Shown here: in pieces, positions 16,921-24,564 of the stretch
Position numbering within the stretch: the first letter of the stretch is position 1
Layout of the letters: each line of letters opens with the position of its first letter
Assembly: GCA_021793595.1 (NCBI GenBank)
Contig: JAJYSL010000039.1
Coordinates: 1-28,177, forward strand
Reading direction: 5' to 3'
Length of the DNA stretch: 28,177 nt
From: Acidobacteriota bacterium
GTDB taxonomy: Bacteria > Acidobacteriota > Terriglobia > Terriglobales > Acidobacteriaceae
The notes under the pieces: generated by a model
What the model saw: the letters and a program-made list of their open reading frames with translations, nothing else
What the model was told of the DNA's origin: nothing
Databases searched by the model: none
Made by a program: the position numbers and the translations under genes

Positions 16921-17283
16921 ATGTCGATTCATCCCGTCATGCAGCGTCTGGCTGCCAAGCTTCAGCGCACCGATCTCCCCAAATTTGGCCCAGGCGATAC
17001 GGTTCGCGTCCAGGTAAAGATTAAAGAAGGCGACAAAGAGCGCGTGCAGGCCTTTGAAGGCATTGTGATCGCGCGCAAGAACGGTGCGGAAGGCAGCTTC
17101 ACGGTTCGCAAGATGAGCTTCGGCCAGGGCGTCGAGCGCATTTTCCCCTTGCACTGCAAAGTGGTGGAGAAGGTGGAGAAAATTCGCTCAGCTCGCGTGC
17201 GCCGCTCCAAGCTGTTCTATCTGCGCGCACTGCGCGGCAAGGCAGCTCGTTTGCGCGAAGCCGATACCATTCGCGCCAAGTAA
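16921..17283 (+). CDS. rplS: 50S ribosomal protein L19
   Basis: 120 residues, the normal length for L19, which sits at the 30S/50S interface. Recognisable stretches are [52 protein letters not shown] and the basic tail [18 protein letters not shown]. The ATG follows an AGGA site about 9 bases upstream. In most bacteria rplS directly follows trmD; here a kinase gene separates them. The 81 bp leader holds a perfect 10 bp palindrome ACACTAGTGT (16868-16877), possibly part of an independent promoter or leader. A strong terminator follows 24 bp after the stop. Confidence 0.97.
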   Translation: MSIHPVMQRLAAKLQRTDLPKFGPGDTVRVQVKIKEGDKERVQAFEGIVIARKNGAEGSFTVRKMSFGQGVERIFPLHCKVVEKVEKIRSARVRRSKLFYLRALRGKAARLREADTIRAK

Positions 17284-17307
17284 GCGTTCCGTCGATTCCA
17301 GAATTTC

Positions 17308-17341
17308 AAAAGCCGCGTTCCTGATGAGGGACGCGGCTTTT
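17308..17341 (+). terminator. Intrinsic, bidirectional terminator after rplS
   Basis: AAAAGCCGCGT and ACGCGGCTTTT form an 11 bp perfect stem around a 12 nt loop, with T-runs at the 3' side on either strand. It closes the redoxin-trmD-kinase-rplS transcript and could also stop transcription arriving from the minus strand. Confidence 0.9.
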
Positions 17342-17385
17342 CTATATCTGGAATCGAGCACTGTGAAAGAAGTCGTTGAGCCGAC

Positions 17386-17577
17386 CTATGGCGCCTGTCG
17401 CAACGGCATCATCATGGTGTCTTCCGCCTGCTGAAACGCGGTCGTCGTGGCGTGGACAGAACCCCGAAAAGGCCGGTCGCTATCGCCTCTGGCTACCAGC
17501 GCCAACGATATCAGCAGACTGAACGAAATAATCAATACAAATGCAACGGCACAAGAGTCGGTTCGATTGGATTCGAG
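17386..17577 (-). CDS. Possible small membrane protein ORF or gene remnant
   Basis: Within the 386 bp between rplS and the sulfatase, the minus strand is open for 64 codons and ends at a TAG (17386-17388). It encodes one hydrophobic stretch, AFVLIISFSLLISLALV, followed by a hydrophilic tail. It has no ATG. The likeliest start is TTG at 17535 (50 codons), without a clear Shine-Dalgarno. An ATG (17582-17580) lies just upstream in another frame, so a frameshifted remnant is equally possible. It converges on the bidirectional terminator at 17308-17341, which fits a real gene. Function unknown. The rest of the gap shows nothing. Confidence 0.22.
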   Translation of the reverse strand, partial: LESNRTDSCAVAFVLIISFSLLISLALVARGDSDRPFRGSVHATTTAFQQAEDTMMMPLRQAP

Positions 17578-17669
17578 TCATGATGTTTGCTGAATATCGA
17601 GGCGGGATTCGTGCGCTACACTACACGCAACGGCGCAAGATGCCAATCTCATTTAGTCCCCGGGGACCT

Positions 17670-19169
17670 ATGAATCGGAGAAAATTCCTTGCTACGGCCG
17701 GAGCGTCGTTGGCTGCCTCCACACTGGAGATGGTTGCGGGCGAGGCGCCGACCGATGCAGCGGCGAAATCCAACGCCACGCTGCACGGACAGAAACCTGA
17801 CCGACCCAACATTGTTGTCATCATTTGCGACGATCTCGGCTATGGCGATTTGGGTTGTTACGGCTCGAAATTAGCCACGCCAAACATCGATCGTCTGGCA
17901 GCCCAGGGAGTGCGCTTTACCCATCACTGTACACCCATCTCTTTGTGTTCGGCATCGCGCGCGGCGTTGATGACCGGACTCTACCCCACTCGCGTTGGAG
18001 TTACCGGGGCTTTCGGTCCGCTGAGCGATAGCGGCATGTCGCTCGACGCAGTGACCACGGCGAACGTGCTGCACAAAGCGGGATATACAAGCCTGGCGAT
18101 CGGCAAATGGCACCTGGGAGACCTGCCGCAGTACGAGCCCACGCGGCGCGGCTTTGATGAATACTTCGGCGTTCCTTATAGCGTGGACATGGACCCGCTG
18201 CCACTGCTGCATAACTCGACAATTGTGGAGAGGGAAGCGAATCGAGATGCTCTAACACAGCAGTACACAAAGAAAGCCGTCGAGTTTCTTAATCAGCCGA
18301 AAGAGAAACCGTTCTTTCTTTACATGGCGCATTCTTACCCGCACATTCGACTGCATGCATCCGCTTCGTTCCGCGGCAAGTCAGACTTGGGACTCTATGG
18401 GGATGTGGTCGAAGAGCTTGATTGGAGTGTCGGCGAAGTTCTGCGCGCACTGGAAGCCAACGGACAACGGGAAAAGACGCTGGTCATGTTTACCAGCGAT
18501 CATGGCCCGTGGTTTCAGGGAAGCACCGGCAATTTGCGCGGGCGAAAGGGCGGCGTGTATGAAGGCGGCTTAAGAATTCCGATGATTGCCAGTATGCCAG
18601 GTACGTTGCCGCAGGGTCGTGTGACAGATGCACTGGCGTCGCATGTGGATATTCTGCCCACGGCGGCGGGGTTGTGCCGCGGAGAGCTACCCTCATATCC
18701 ACTCGACGGCCGAGATATCTGGACGCTGCTGACGTGCCAACAGGACGCGGTCGAACGCCAAGCCTTGCTGTCGTTTGAAGGGTGGAATCTCCAATGTGCG
18801 CGATGGAAACAATGGAAGCTGCACATCGCTCGTGCGAATACGCCGATGTTTATGCCAGCTCCAGCTCAGGGTCGTATCAATTATGCGCTGCGGAATCCTG
18901 AACTCTATAACGTGGTCGATGATCCAAAAGAAAGCTACGATTGCGCGGCGAAATATCCTGAGATAGTCGCGATAATTCAAAAGAGCATTCAGGAACAGCT
19001 CGCGACCTTACCAGATGTAGTGAAGCAGGCCTACAGTGAGACGCAGCAGCATCTATCTGCTGTGAGTATGCCGGCCGACGCACTGCCGGAGTTCCGTAAC
19101 TCCGAAGCCAATCACGGAGCCTGGCTCGAAGGCGCAGATGCGGAAAAAGCGCTGCAGCGATTCAAGTAA
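17670..19169 (+). CDS. Tat-exported sulfatase (arylsulfatase A family)
   Basis: 499 residues from the ATG at 17670. The N-terminus MNRRKFLATAGASLAAS is a twin-arginine signal. Metal-binding NIVVIICDDLGYGDLGCYG (D54, D55) is followed by the sulfatase signature CSASRAALMTG, where C93 is converted to formylglycine; C-x-A-x-R is an accepted substrate of the formylglycine-generating enzyme. GKWHLGD (the lysine-histidine site) and FTSDHGPW are the other metal/active-site strands. It hydrolyses sulfate esters, probably from a sulfated polysaccharide. The frame extends 43 codons further upstream, but the Tat signal fixes the start. It precedes GH105 by 139 bp, and together with the esterase and mannosidase suggests a degradation cluster. 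The exact substrate is not readable. Confidence 0.9.
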   Translation: MNRRKFLATAGASLAASTLEMVAGEAPTDAAAKSNATLHGQKPDRPNIVVIICDDLGYGDLGCYGSKLATPNIDRLAAQGVRFTHHCTPISLCSASRAALMTGLYPTRVGVTGAFGPLSDSGMSLDAVTTANVLHKAGYTSLAIGKWHLGDLPQYEPTRRGFDEYFGVPYSVDMDPLPLLHNSTIVEREANRDALTQQYTKKAVEFLNQPKEKPFFLYMAHSYPHIRLHASASFRGKSDLGLYGDVVEELDWSVGEVLRALEANGQREKTLVMFTSDHGPWFQGSTGNLRGRKGGVYEGGLRIPMIASMPGTLPQGRVTDALASHVDILPTAAGLCRGELPSYPLDGRDIWTLLTCQQDAVERQALLSFEGWNLQCARWKQWKLHIARANTPMFMPAPAQGRINYALRNPELYNVVDDPKESYDCAAKYPEIVAIIQKSIQEQLATLPDVVKQAYSETQQHLSAVSMPADALPEFRNSEANHGAWLEGADAEKALQRFK

Positions 19170-19308
19170 TCTCGCAGACTTTTACTTGCATCTGGTGCGG
19201 CCGGTTCTCGTAGGAGTAGCCTGTACTGCGTACAAATATTCCATTCAGGGCCGGGACTGTTTTTAAGAACGGACCCTCTCGAATCTTTTGTTCCAGGAGA
19301 AGTTGACA

Positions 19309-21342
19309 ATGCATTTCTTTAAACTTTCTGCCGACATCTGTGCGAGCCGGATCGTAACGTTACAATCGCCGCTTTTTAGATTTTTCTCGCGCTTTGCCAC
19401 GGGTTGTGCGATCGGTGGACTCGCCTTCGGATTCTGTGGCGTGCAGGCGGAGACCACTCCTTTGTCGCAGCAGATGGCGCGATCTGTGATGCAGAACTGG
19501 CCACAGGGTCGTTACTCCACGGATAAGGGAGAGTGGAAGTGGGATTATCGTCTGGGCACGGTGCTGAATGGAATGGATGCGGTGTGGCATAACACTGCCG
19601 ATCCCGCGTACTACGACTACGTGAAGACAGCCGTGGACCAATTTGTTGCTGACGACGGTTCCATCCGAACCTATAACGCGAAAGATCAAAGTCTGGACAG
19701 CGTTCTGCTGGGGAACCAACTGCTTCTCCTCTATGGAGTGACGCAGGACGCAAAGTATTACAAGGCGGCCACGCTGATTCGCAAACAACTGGCGACGCAA
19801 CCGCGCAATGCTTCCGGAGGATTCTGGCATCAAGGTCAGTTCCCGAACCAGATGTGGCTGGACGGGCTCTATATGGCGGAGCCATTCTATGCCGAATATG
19901 CGTCCATGTTTCAAGAGCCGAACGATTTTGCCGACATCGCGAAGCAATTTGTCTTGATCGACCAGCATGCGCGTGATCCGAAGACGGGCCTACTGTATCA
20001 CGGGTGGGATGAGTCGAAACAGCAGCCGTGGGCGGACAAAACGACGGGGGATTCACCGAGCTTCTGGGCGCGCGCAACCGGCTGGTACTTGATGGCGCTG
20101 GTGGATACGCTGCCGTACTACAAGCCGAACGAACCCGGCCGCGAGGAGCTGATTGCGATTCTGAATCGGACGGCTGCGGCGGTTGCCAAGGTTCAGGATC
20201 CTCGCACCGGGCTTTGGTATGAAGTGTTGGATAAGCCGCTGGCGCAAGGAAACTATCTGGAGTCGTCGGCTGCCTGCATGTTTACGTATGCCTTCGCCAA
20301 AGGCGTGCGCCTTGGATACTTGCCGCCAGGCTATGCCCGGAACGCGGCGCGAGGGTATCGCGGTATCCTGCAATATTTCGTTCAGAATAATGCGAATGGT
20401 TCGCTCACCATCAGCGATACGGTTTCAGGAACCGCGCTGGGCGGGAACGCGCACAATGACGGCAGCTATTCCTATTACATCAGTGTGCCGAAAACAAGCA
20501 ACGATCCACGAGGCGTGGGAGCGTTTCTGTTAGCGAGCAGCGAAATGGAATTAGCATCAACGGCCGTGGCTGGGGAGGGTGCGACGGTGATGATGGATGC
20601 CTGGTTCAACAGTCAGCAGCGAACGAACGCCGCCGGACAGAAAGAATATTTTCATTATAAGTGGAATGATCAGGCAAACACTGGCTTCTCTTTTCTCGGA
20701 CATATCTTCCGTAGCTATGGGGTCGCGACTTCGACGCTATACAGGGCGCCGACTTTCGCAAATCTGAAACATGCGCAGGTATATATGATTGTGTCGCCGG
20801 ATATTCCGTCAAAAAATCCGAATCCGCATTACGTACAGCCCAAGGATGCCGCGCAGGTTGCGGCGTGGGTCAGACAGGGCGGCGTTCTCGTCATGATGGA
20901 AAATGATGGACCCAACGCCGATATCGATCACCTGGATTTGTTGGCCGACAAGTTCGGCATCCACTTCAACAATGTGTTGTTTCACCATGTCGTTGGCGAA
21001 GATCTTCAAGCTGGCCGGTTGGCGGTCAGTGGAGATTCTCCGGTTGTTCCGGGTTCGCATATTTTGTACATGAAGGACACCTGCACCATTTCCGTGCGTA
21101 AGCCGGCGTTCGCGCTGCTTAAGCAACAGGGAACCATCATGATGGCGGGTGCGACGTATGGCAAAGGGGCTGTTTTGGCTATTGTCGATCCGTGGGTCTA
21201 CAACGAGTATGTCGATGGTCATAATCACAACCTGCCGTCGGAGTACGACAACTTTACGGGAGGCAAGGAAATGGTTCGGTGGTTGATTGAGCAATTGCCG
21301 GTCGCGCTGCCAAGTCCGGCGAAGGCAAGCACTTACAAGTAA
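19309..21342 (+). CDS. GH105-family unsaturated uronyl/rhamnogalacturonyl hydrolase with C-terminal DUF4350-like domain
   Basis: 677 residues. A long export signal with its hydrophobic core around 31-46 is followed by an (alpha/alpha)6-barrel (~50-430) with GH105/GH88 landmarks: MWLDGLYMAEPF containing the catalytic-type Asp D185, HGWDES (231-236), and DSPSFWARATGWYLMAL (248-264). This family removes the unsaturated uronic acid left by a polysaccharide lyase from the end of pectin or ulvan oligosaccharides. Residues ~490-665 form a separate alpha/beta domain resembling DUF4350/ThuA-like (MIVSPDIPSKNPNPHYV, VRQGGVLVMMENDGPNAD). The start is ATG 19309 because AGGAGAAG stands about 8 bases before it; a TTG 21 bp upstream is less likely. 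The esterase starts 16 bp downstream, so they are co-transcribed. Confidence 0.88.
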   Translation: MHFFKLSADICASRIVTLQSPLFRFFSRFATGCAIGGLAFGFCGVQAETTPLSQQMARSVMQNWPQGRYSTDKGEWKWDYRLGTVLNGMDAVWHNTADPAYYDYVKTAVDQFVADDGSIRTYNAKDQSLDSVLLGNQLLLLYGVTQDAKYYKAATLIRKQLATQPRNASGGFWHQGQFPNQMWLDGLYMAEPFYAEYASMFQEPNDFADIAKQFVLIDQHARDPKTGLLYHGWDESKQQPWADKTTGDSPSFWARATGWYLMALVDTLPYYKPNEPGREELIAILNRTAAAVAKVQDPRTGLWYEVLDKPLAQGNYLESSAACMFTYAFAKGVRLGYLPPGYARNAARGYRGILQYFVQNNANGSLTISDTVSGTALGGNAHNDGSYSYYISVPKTSNDPRGVGAFLLASSEMELASTAVAGEGATVMMDAWFNSQQRTNAAGQKEYFHYKWNDQANTGFSFLGHIFRSYGVATSTLYRAPTFANLKHAQVYMIVSPDIPSKNPNPHYVQPKDAAQVAAWVRQGGVLVMMENDGPNADIDHLDLLADKFGIHFNNVLFHHVVGEDLQAGRLAVSGDSPVVPGSHILYMKDTCTISVRKPAFALLKQQGTIMMAGATYGKGAVLAIVDPWVYNEYVDGHNHNLPSEYDNFTGGKEMVRWLIEQLPVALPSPAKASTYK

Positions 21343-21358
21343 TAGTGGGTGGCGAGAC

Positions 21359-23527
21359 ATGGATAGGCGGAGCGTTCGTCGGGCAACTGGGGGCAGAAAC
21401 GCTTGGGTGTTACTCAGGGGTGTGATGCTTGCGTGCTGCTTCAATGGCGTCATATTCCACGCTGTAACGCTGCGCGCGCAGACTGCGTCTTCAGAGAAAG
21501 TCAAGGCCGATGGCGATCTCGAGGCGAAAAGGACTTCTCCGGATACAGTCCTGCATTGCCCAGCCGGTACGGCAGAGTTTCGCGACGAGACATTCGACTC
21601 CAAAGTGTTCGGTGGGCTGCGGCACTATCGAATTTTTTTGCCGTCAAATTACGACGCCGTTTCTACTCGCTATCCTGTCATCTATTATCTGCACGGCCAC
21701 AGCGATCGCTATACGCTGGAGGACTACGATCACGGCGAGGACACCGTACCGAAGATCTGCCGATTTGTTGCGACGCATGCTGTGATTGTGGTGGCAGTGG
21801 ATGGGTATATCGCACGGGATTACACCGGATTTTACGGCGGCGACCCCTATGATGTTCGTCGCTCTGGCGGAGATATCGATTTCGGAAAATATTTTCTGGA
21901 ACAGGTCGCCACGATCGACGCGAATTATCGCACCCTCACATCGCGTCGTTATCGCGCGACATCGGGGCTAAGCATGGGCGGCTTCATGAGTTTGTACTTG
22001 AGTGCTCGCTACCCGCAAATCATCGGCAGTTGCTCGGCATTCAATCCAGGTCCCGAATTCTATGTGGGAGAAAAAGGCCGGCGCTCGCTCTGGCGTCCCA
22101 AGGATTACGTGCTGAGTTTCCAGCACACCCCGGTGCGGCTGGTGCGCGCGAGCGGCGACTACATCAGCCAGTACACGGAAGAAACACGCGCGGCCTTTGC
22201 GGCGACGCCGTCTGTCAATTTTGAATTTCGTCAGGACGAATACAACCGGCACTGGGCGACTTCCATTGCGGAGACGTTCGACTTTCACATGCGGGCTTTT
22301 GCCGATCTCGCACTCGATACCACTCCGGCGCACTGGAATTATGCCAGCGCATTCGATCACTTCGAAGCGTGGGGGTATCACGTAAAGGCCGATATCGCTG
22401 GCGCAGCCATGATCTACCTGCAACATGTCAGCCAGGCCGGGATGCGGGTGACGACGCGCCAATGGGCTCCGGATGGACCTTCTGCTGTGTGTACGCAGTT
22501 GAATGTTACGACGTCATGTATGTATCAGAGGGGCGCACCTTACAAGGTTTACGATTTGGATCTCAAGAATGATCGGACAACGACGAAAACTCTGATTGCC
22601 GATTCGCAGGGAAGACTGCATCTGACGACGGACTGCAGCGGTCATGAATTTTCCTTTTCCGGCGATCGAATCGATGCGGAGCAGGCGGCGATTTTGTTGC
22701 CGGTGACGACTCACGATGATCTGAGACTCATGCCGGGCAAGCCGCTGACCCTTCCCATTCGCATCTGGAATCCTGGTGCAGCAGCGATCGAAAATCTGCA
22801 TGTGGAACTGAGTTCGGATTATCCAACGGTGCAGATTTTGCGTGGTACCGCCGATATTCCGGAGCTCAAATCCGGACAGTTGCTCGATCTTACCTCTAGG
22901 TTTCTGGTGCAGTTCACGGCCGGCGACGGCGATTTTGCAAGAGCTCGGTTGTATCTGAATGCAGGCGAGACAACGACGAAAGACAAAACTGAATCAGCAG
23001 GCCTGCATACATACTTTGATGTGCTGGTTGCGCCCTCGAATCTCGCTCCGCCACTCGCGGTGGCGGTTATGGATGGCCGCACCAAGACATTTCCAACGTT
23101 CTACCAGGGCGTCCACGGCGGCGGGACGAGCGTGCCGCGCACAGTGACGGAAGGGAAAGGCAACGGGAATGGTGCGTTGGAGCCCGGAGAGCTAGCGACG
23201 ATTTGGCTGCAGGTGGCGCAAGGGCTCGATCCGTTCGACAAAGGGAATTGGTGCCGTGCGAAGGTCTACACCGATTCACCGTGGATTACGGAGATAGCCG
23301 ACCTGCAGGAAAACAAGGGGAGGGAGTGGACTTCAGCGGAAAATCGCACCAGCGTGATCGAGTTGAACCCAGCGACGCCTCAGGGGACTGAGGTGCATGC
23401 AATTCTTGATTGCGAGACCTACAGTTACACCTTCACGCCGGATGTGCGGTATGGAACCCAGCCCCTATACCAGCCATACCAGTTCCACAGGCACCAGCTA
23501 TATTTGTGGACATGGAAGGTGCCGTAA
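21359..23527 (+). CDS. Secreted CE1/esterase D-like carbohydrate esterase with long beta-rich C-terminus
   Basis: 722 residues. An N-terminal signal segment (VLLRGVMLACCFNGVIFHAVTLRAQ) precedes an alpha/beta-hydrolase (~80-320): PVIYYLHGHSD (oxyanion side), nucleophile S205 in TSGLSMGGFMS, probable acid D267 and H298 in NRHWA. Such esterases remove acetyl, feruloyl or similar groups from plant polysaccharides. From ~390 to 722 the chain is beta-rich with at least two Ig/CARDB-like modules (LPIRIWNPGAAAIENLHVEL and ALEPGELATIWLQV), probably for binding or spacing. The ATG at 21359 sits 16 bp after the GH105 stop. A 24-codon upstream extension overlapping GH105 was rejected. It ends 30 bp from the convergent PhyH gene. 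The substrate is inferred only from context. Confidence 0.82.
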   Translation: MDRRSVRRATGGRNAWVLLRGVMLACCFNGVIFHAVTLRAQTASSEKVKADGDLEAKRTSPDTVLHCPAGTAEFRDETFDSKVFGGLRHYRIFLPSNYDAVSTRYPVIYYLHGHSDRYTLEDYDHGEDTVPKICRFVATHAVIVVAVDGYIARDYTGFYGGDPYDVRRSGGDIDFGKYFLEQVATIDANYRTLTSRRYRATSGLSMGGFMSLYLSARYPQIIGSCSAFNPGPEFYVGEKGRRSLWRPKDYVLSFQHTPVRLVRASGDYISQYTEETRAAFAATPSVNFEFRQDEYNRHWATSIAETFDFHMRAFADLALDTTPAHWNYASAFDHFEAWGYHVKADIAGAAMIYLQHVSQAGMRVTTRQWAPDGPSAVCTQLNVTTSCMYQRGAPYKVYDLDLKNDRTTTKTLIADSQGRLHLTTDCSGHEFSFSGDRIDAEQAAILLPVTTHDDLRLMPGKPLTLPIRIWNPGAAAIENLHVELSSDYPTVQILRGTADIPELKSGQLLDLTSRFLVQFTAGDGDFARARLYLNAGETTTKDKTESAGLHTYFDVLVAPSNLAPPLAVAVMDGRTKTFPTFYQGVHGGGTSVPRTVTEGKGNGNGALEPGELATIWLQVAQGLDPFDKGNWCRAKVYTDSPWITEIADLQENKGREWTSAENRTSVIELNPATPQGTEVHAILDCETYSYTFTPDVRYGTQPLYQPYQFHRHQLYLWTWKVP

Positions 23528-23557
23528 GGTCGCCGGAACCACGGTACGCCGATAAGT

Positions 23558-24394
23558 CTAAAATTTTAGGTAGCTGCGGTTGCTCCACACCAGCAGGTTC
23601 ATGGGAGTGTGGATCAGATCGCCCACCTCAATGCCGGGACAGTACTTGTCGCGATCGGCTTGCTGGTACGGATTGACGGGCTGAGTAAGACGCATGTCCT
23701 CGTCCATATAAATAATGGTCATCACCTCGCGAGGAATCGGGGTGGTATTTTGACCGGCACGATGGAAGGTCCATCCAGAGTGAAAGCTGACTTCTCCCAA
23801 GTCAAACTTTTCTTCATCTATTCCGTGATCTTTGAGGGCTTCGCCGATTCGGTCTTCGCTTTCCTGCCCAATCTCCAGATCGCGACCGTAAGTGACGCGA
23901 TGGCTTTTCGGGCAGAAGGCGAGCGGCCCCATCTCCAGAGGAGTTTCTTGTAAGGGAATCCAGGCGGTGATGGTTTTGTCAGTATTGACAGGCCAATAGA
24001 ATTGATCGGCGTGCCAGGGAGTAATTCCTCCACCCGCTTCTTTGTAGAGCGCCTGATCGTGATAGATACGGACGCCAGTGGAGCCCATCAACTGCGCGGC
24101 GATGCGGCCCAGCTTGGGAGAGGAAATGAATTCGCGAACCAGGTCGCTGCTCTCCCACAGATTTTCTACCTGGAGAAATGCGCGATGATATAGGTCGCGT
24201 TCTTCCAAAGGCAGGTGTTCGGAGTTCAGCTCTTTTACTTTGCGAGTGATTTCGCGGCCGTAGTAAGCAAGTGTCTCGGCGGAGAGAACATGCTTCAGCT
24301 TGATATATCCGTTCGTCTGATATTGCTCAATCTGTTCTGGTGAGATTGGATATGTTTCGCTCAGGTCCTGTTGGACTTCCGCTTCTATCGCCAT
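23558..24394 (-). CDS. Phytanoyl-CoA dioxygenase (PhyH)-family Fe(II)/2-oxoglutarate oxygenase
   Basis: 278 residues from the ATG at 24394, which follows GGGGAG at a normal ribosome-binding distance; the 28-codon extension upstream was rejected. The double-stranded beta-helix metal triad is seen as WHADQF (H128, D130) and, after SFHSGWTF, H211, with R222 placed to bind 2-oxoglutarate. PhyH enzymes hydroxylate diverse small molecules and lipids; the substrate is unknown. It is cytosolic (no signal). It is transcribed opposite to the surrounding carbohydrate-degradation genes and diverges from the beta-mannosidase across a 170 bp promoter region, so it is probably not part of the hydrolase operon. 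Confidence 0.88.
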   Translation of the reverse strand: MAIEAEVQQDLSETYPISPEQIEQYQTNGYIKLKHVLSAETLAYYGREITRKVKELNSEHLPLEERDLYHRAFLQVENLWESSDLVREFISSPKLGRIAAQLMGSTGVRIYHDQALYKEAGGGITPWHADQFYWPVNTDKTITAWIPLQETPLEMGPLAFCPKSHRVTYGRDLEIGQESEDRIGEALKDHGIDEEKFDLGEVSFHSGWTFHRAGQNTTPIPREVMTIIYMDEDMRLTQPVNPYQQADRDKYCPGIEVGDLIHTPMNLLVWSNRSYLKF

Positions 24395-24449
24395 AGAGAA
24401 CTCCCCATCGTAATGTTCAGCAAAACAGATGCAGTATGAGTCAAAATTG

Positions 24450-24478
24450 AGTGTAGCTGCAGGGTTTTGGGTTGCCAA
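24450..24478 (-). promoter_or_regulatory. Candidate sigma70 promoter of the PhyH gene
   Basis: On the minus strand TTGGCA (24478-24473), an exact 17 bp spacer, then TACACT (24455-24450). The transcript would start near 24443, giving a leader of about 50 nt before the ATG at 24394. Both hexamers match well. Confidence 0.45.
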
Positions 24479-24479
24479 T

Positions 24480-24529
24480 CGAATCGCTGGCTGCGACCGA
24501 TCGAAACGATTCGCTGGTTTGAGTATAAA
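24480..24529 (+). promoter_or_regulatory. Inverted repeat and -10 element upstream of beta-mannosidase
   Basis: CGAATCG (24480-24486) and CGATTCG (24507-24513) are perfect inverted 7-mers, 20 bp apart. TATAAA (24524-24529) is a good -10, but the -35 at 16-18 bp is weak (TCGAAA-like), which is typical of an activator- or repressor-controlled promoter. The repeat lies where a transcription factor would bind. No regulator gene is adjacent. Confidence 0.35.
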
Positions 24530-24564
24530 TTGTCGTTAGCAACATGTTGAACAGGAGTGAAACG

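Noticed and set aside
17541..17669. 43-codon N-terminal extension of the sulfatase
   Set aside because: The Tat signal MNRRKFLAT at 17670 marks the true N-terminus; an extension would bury it.
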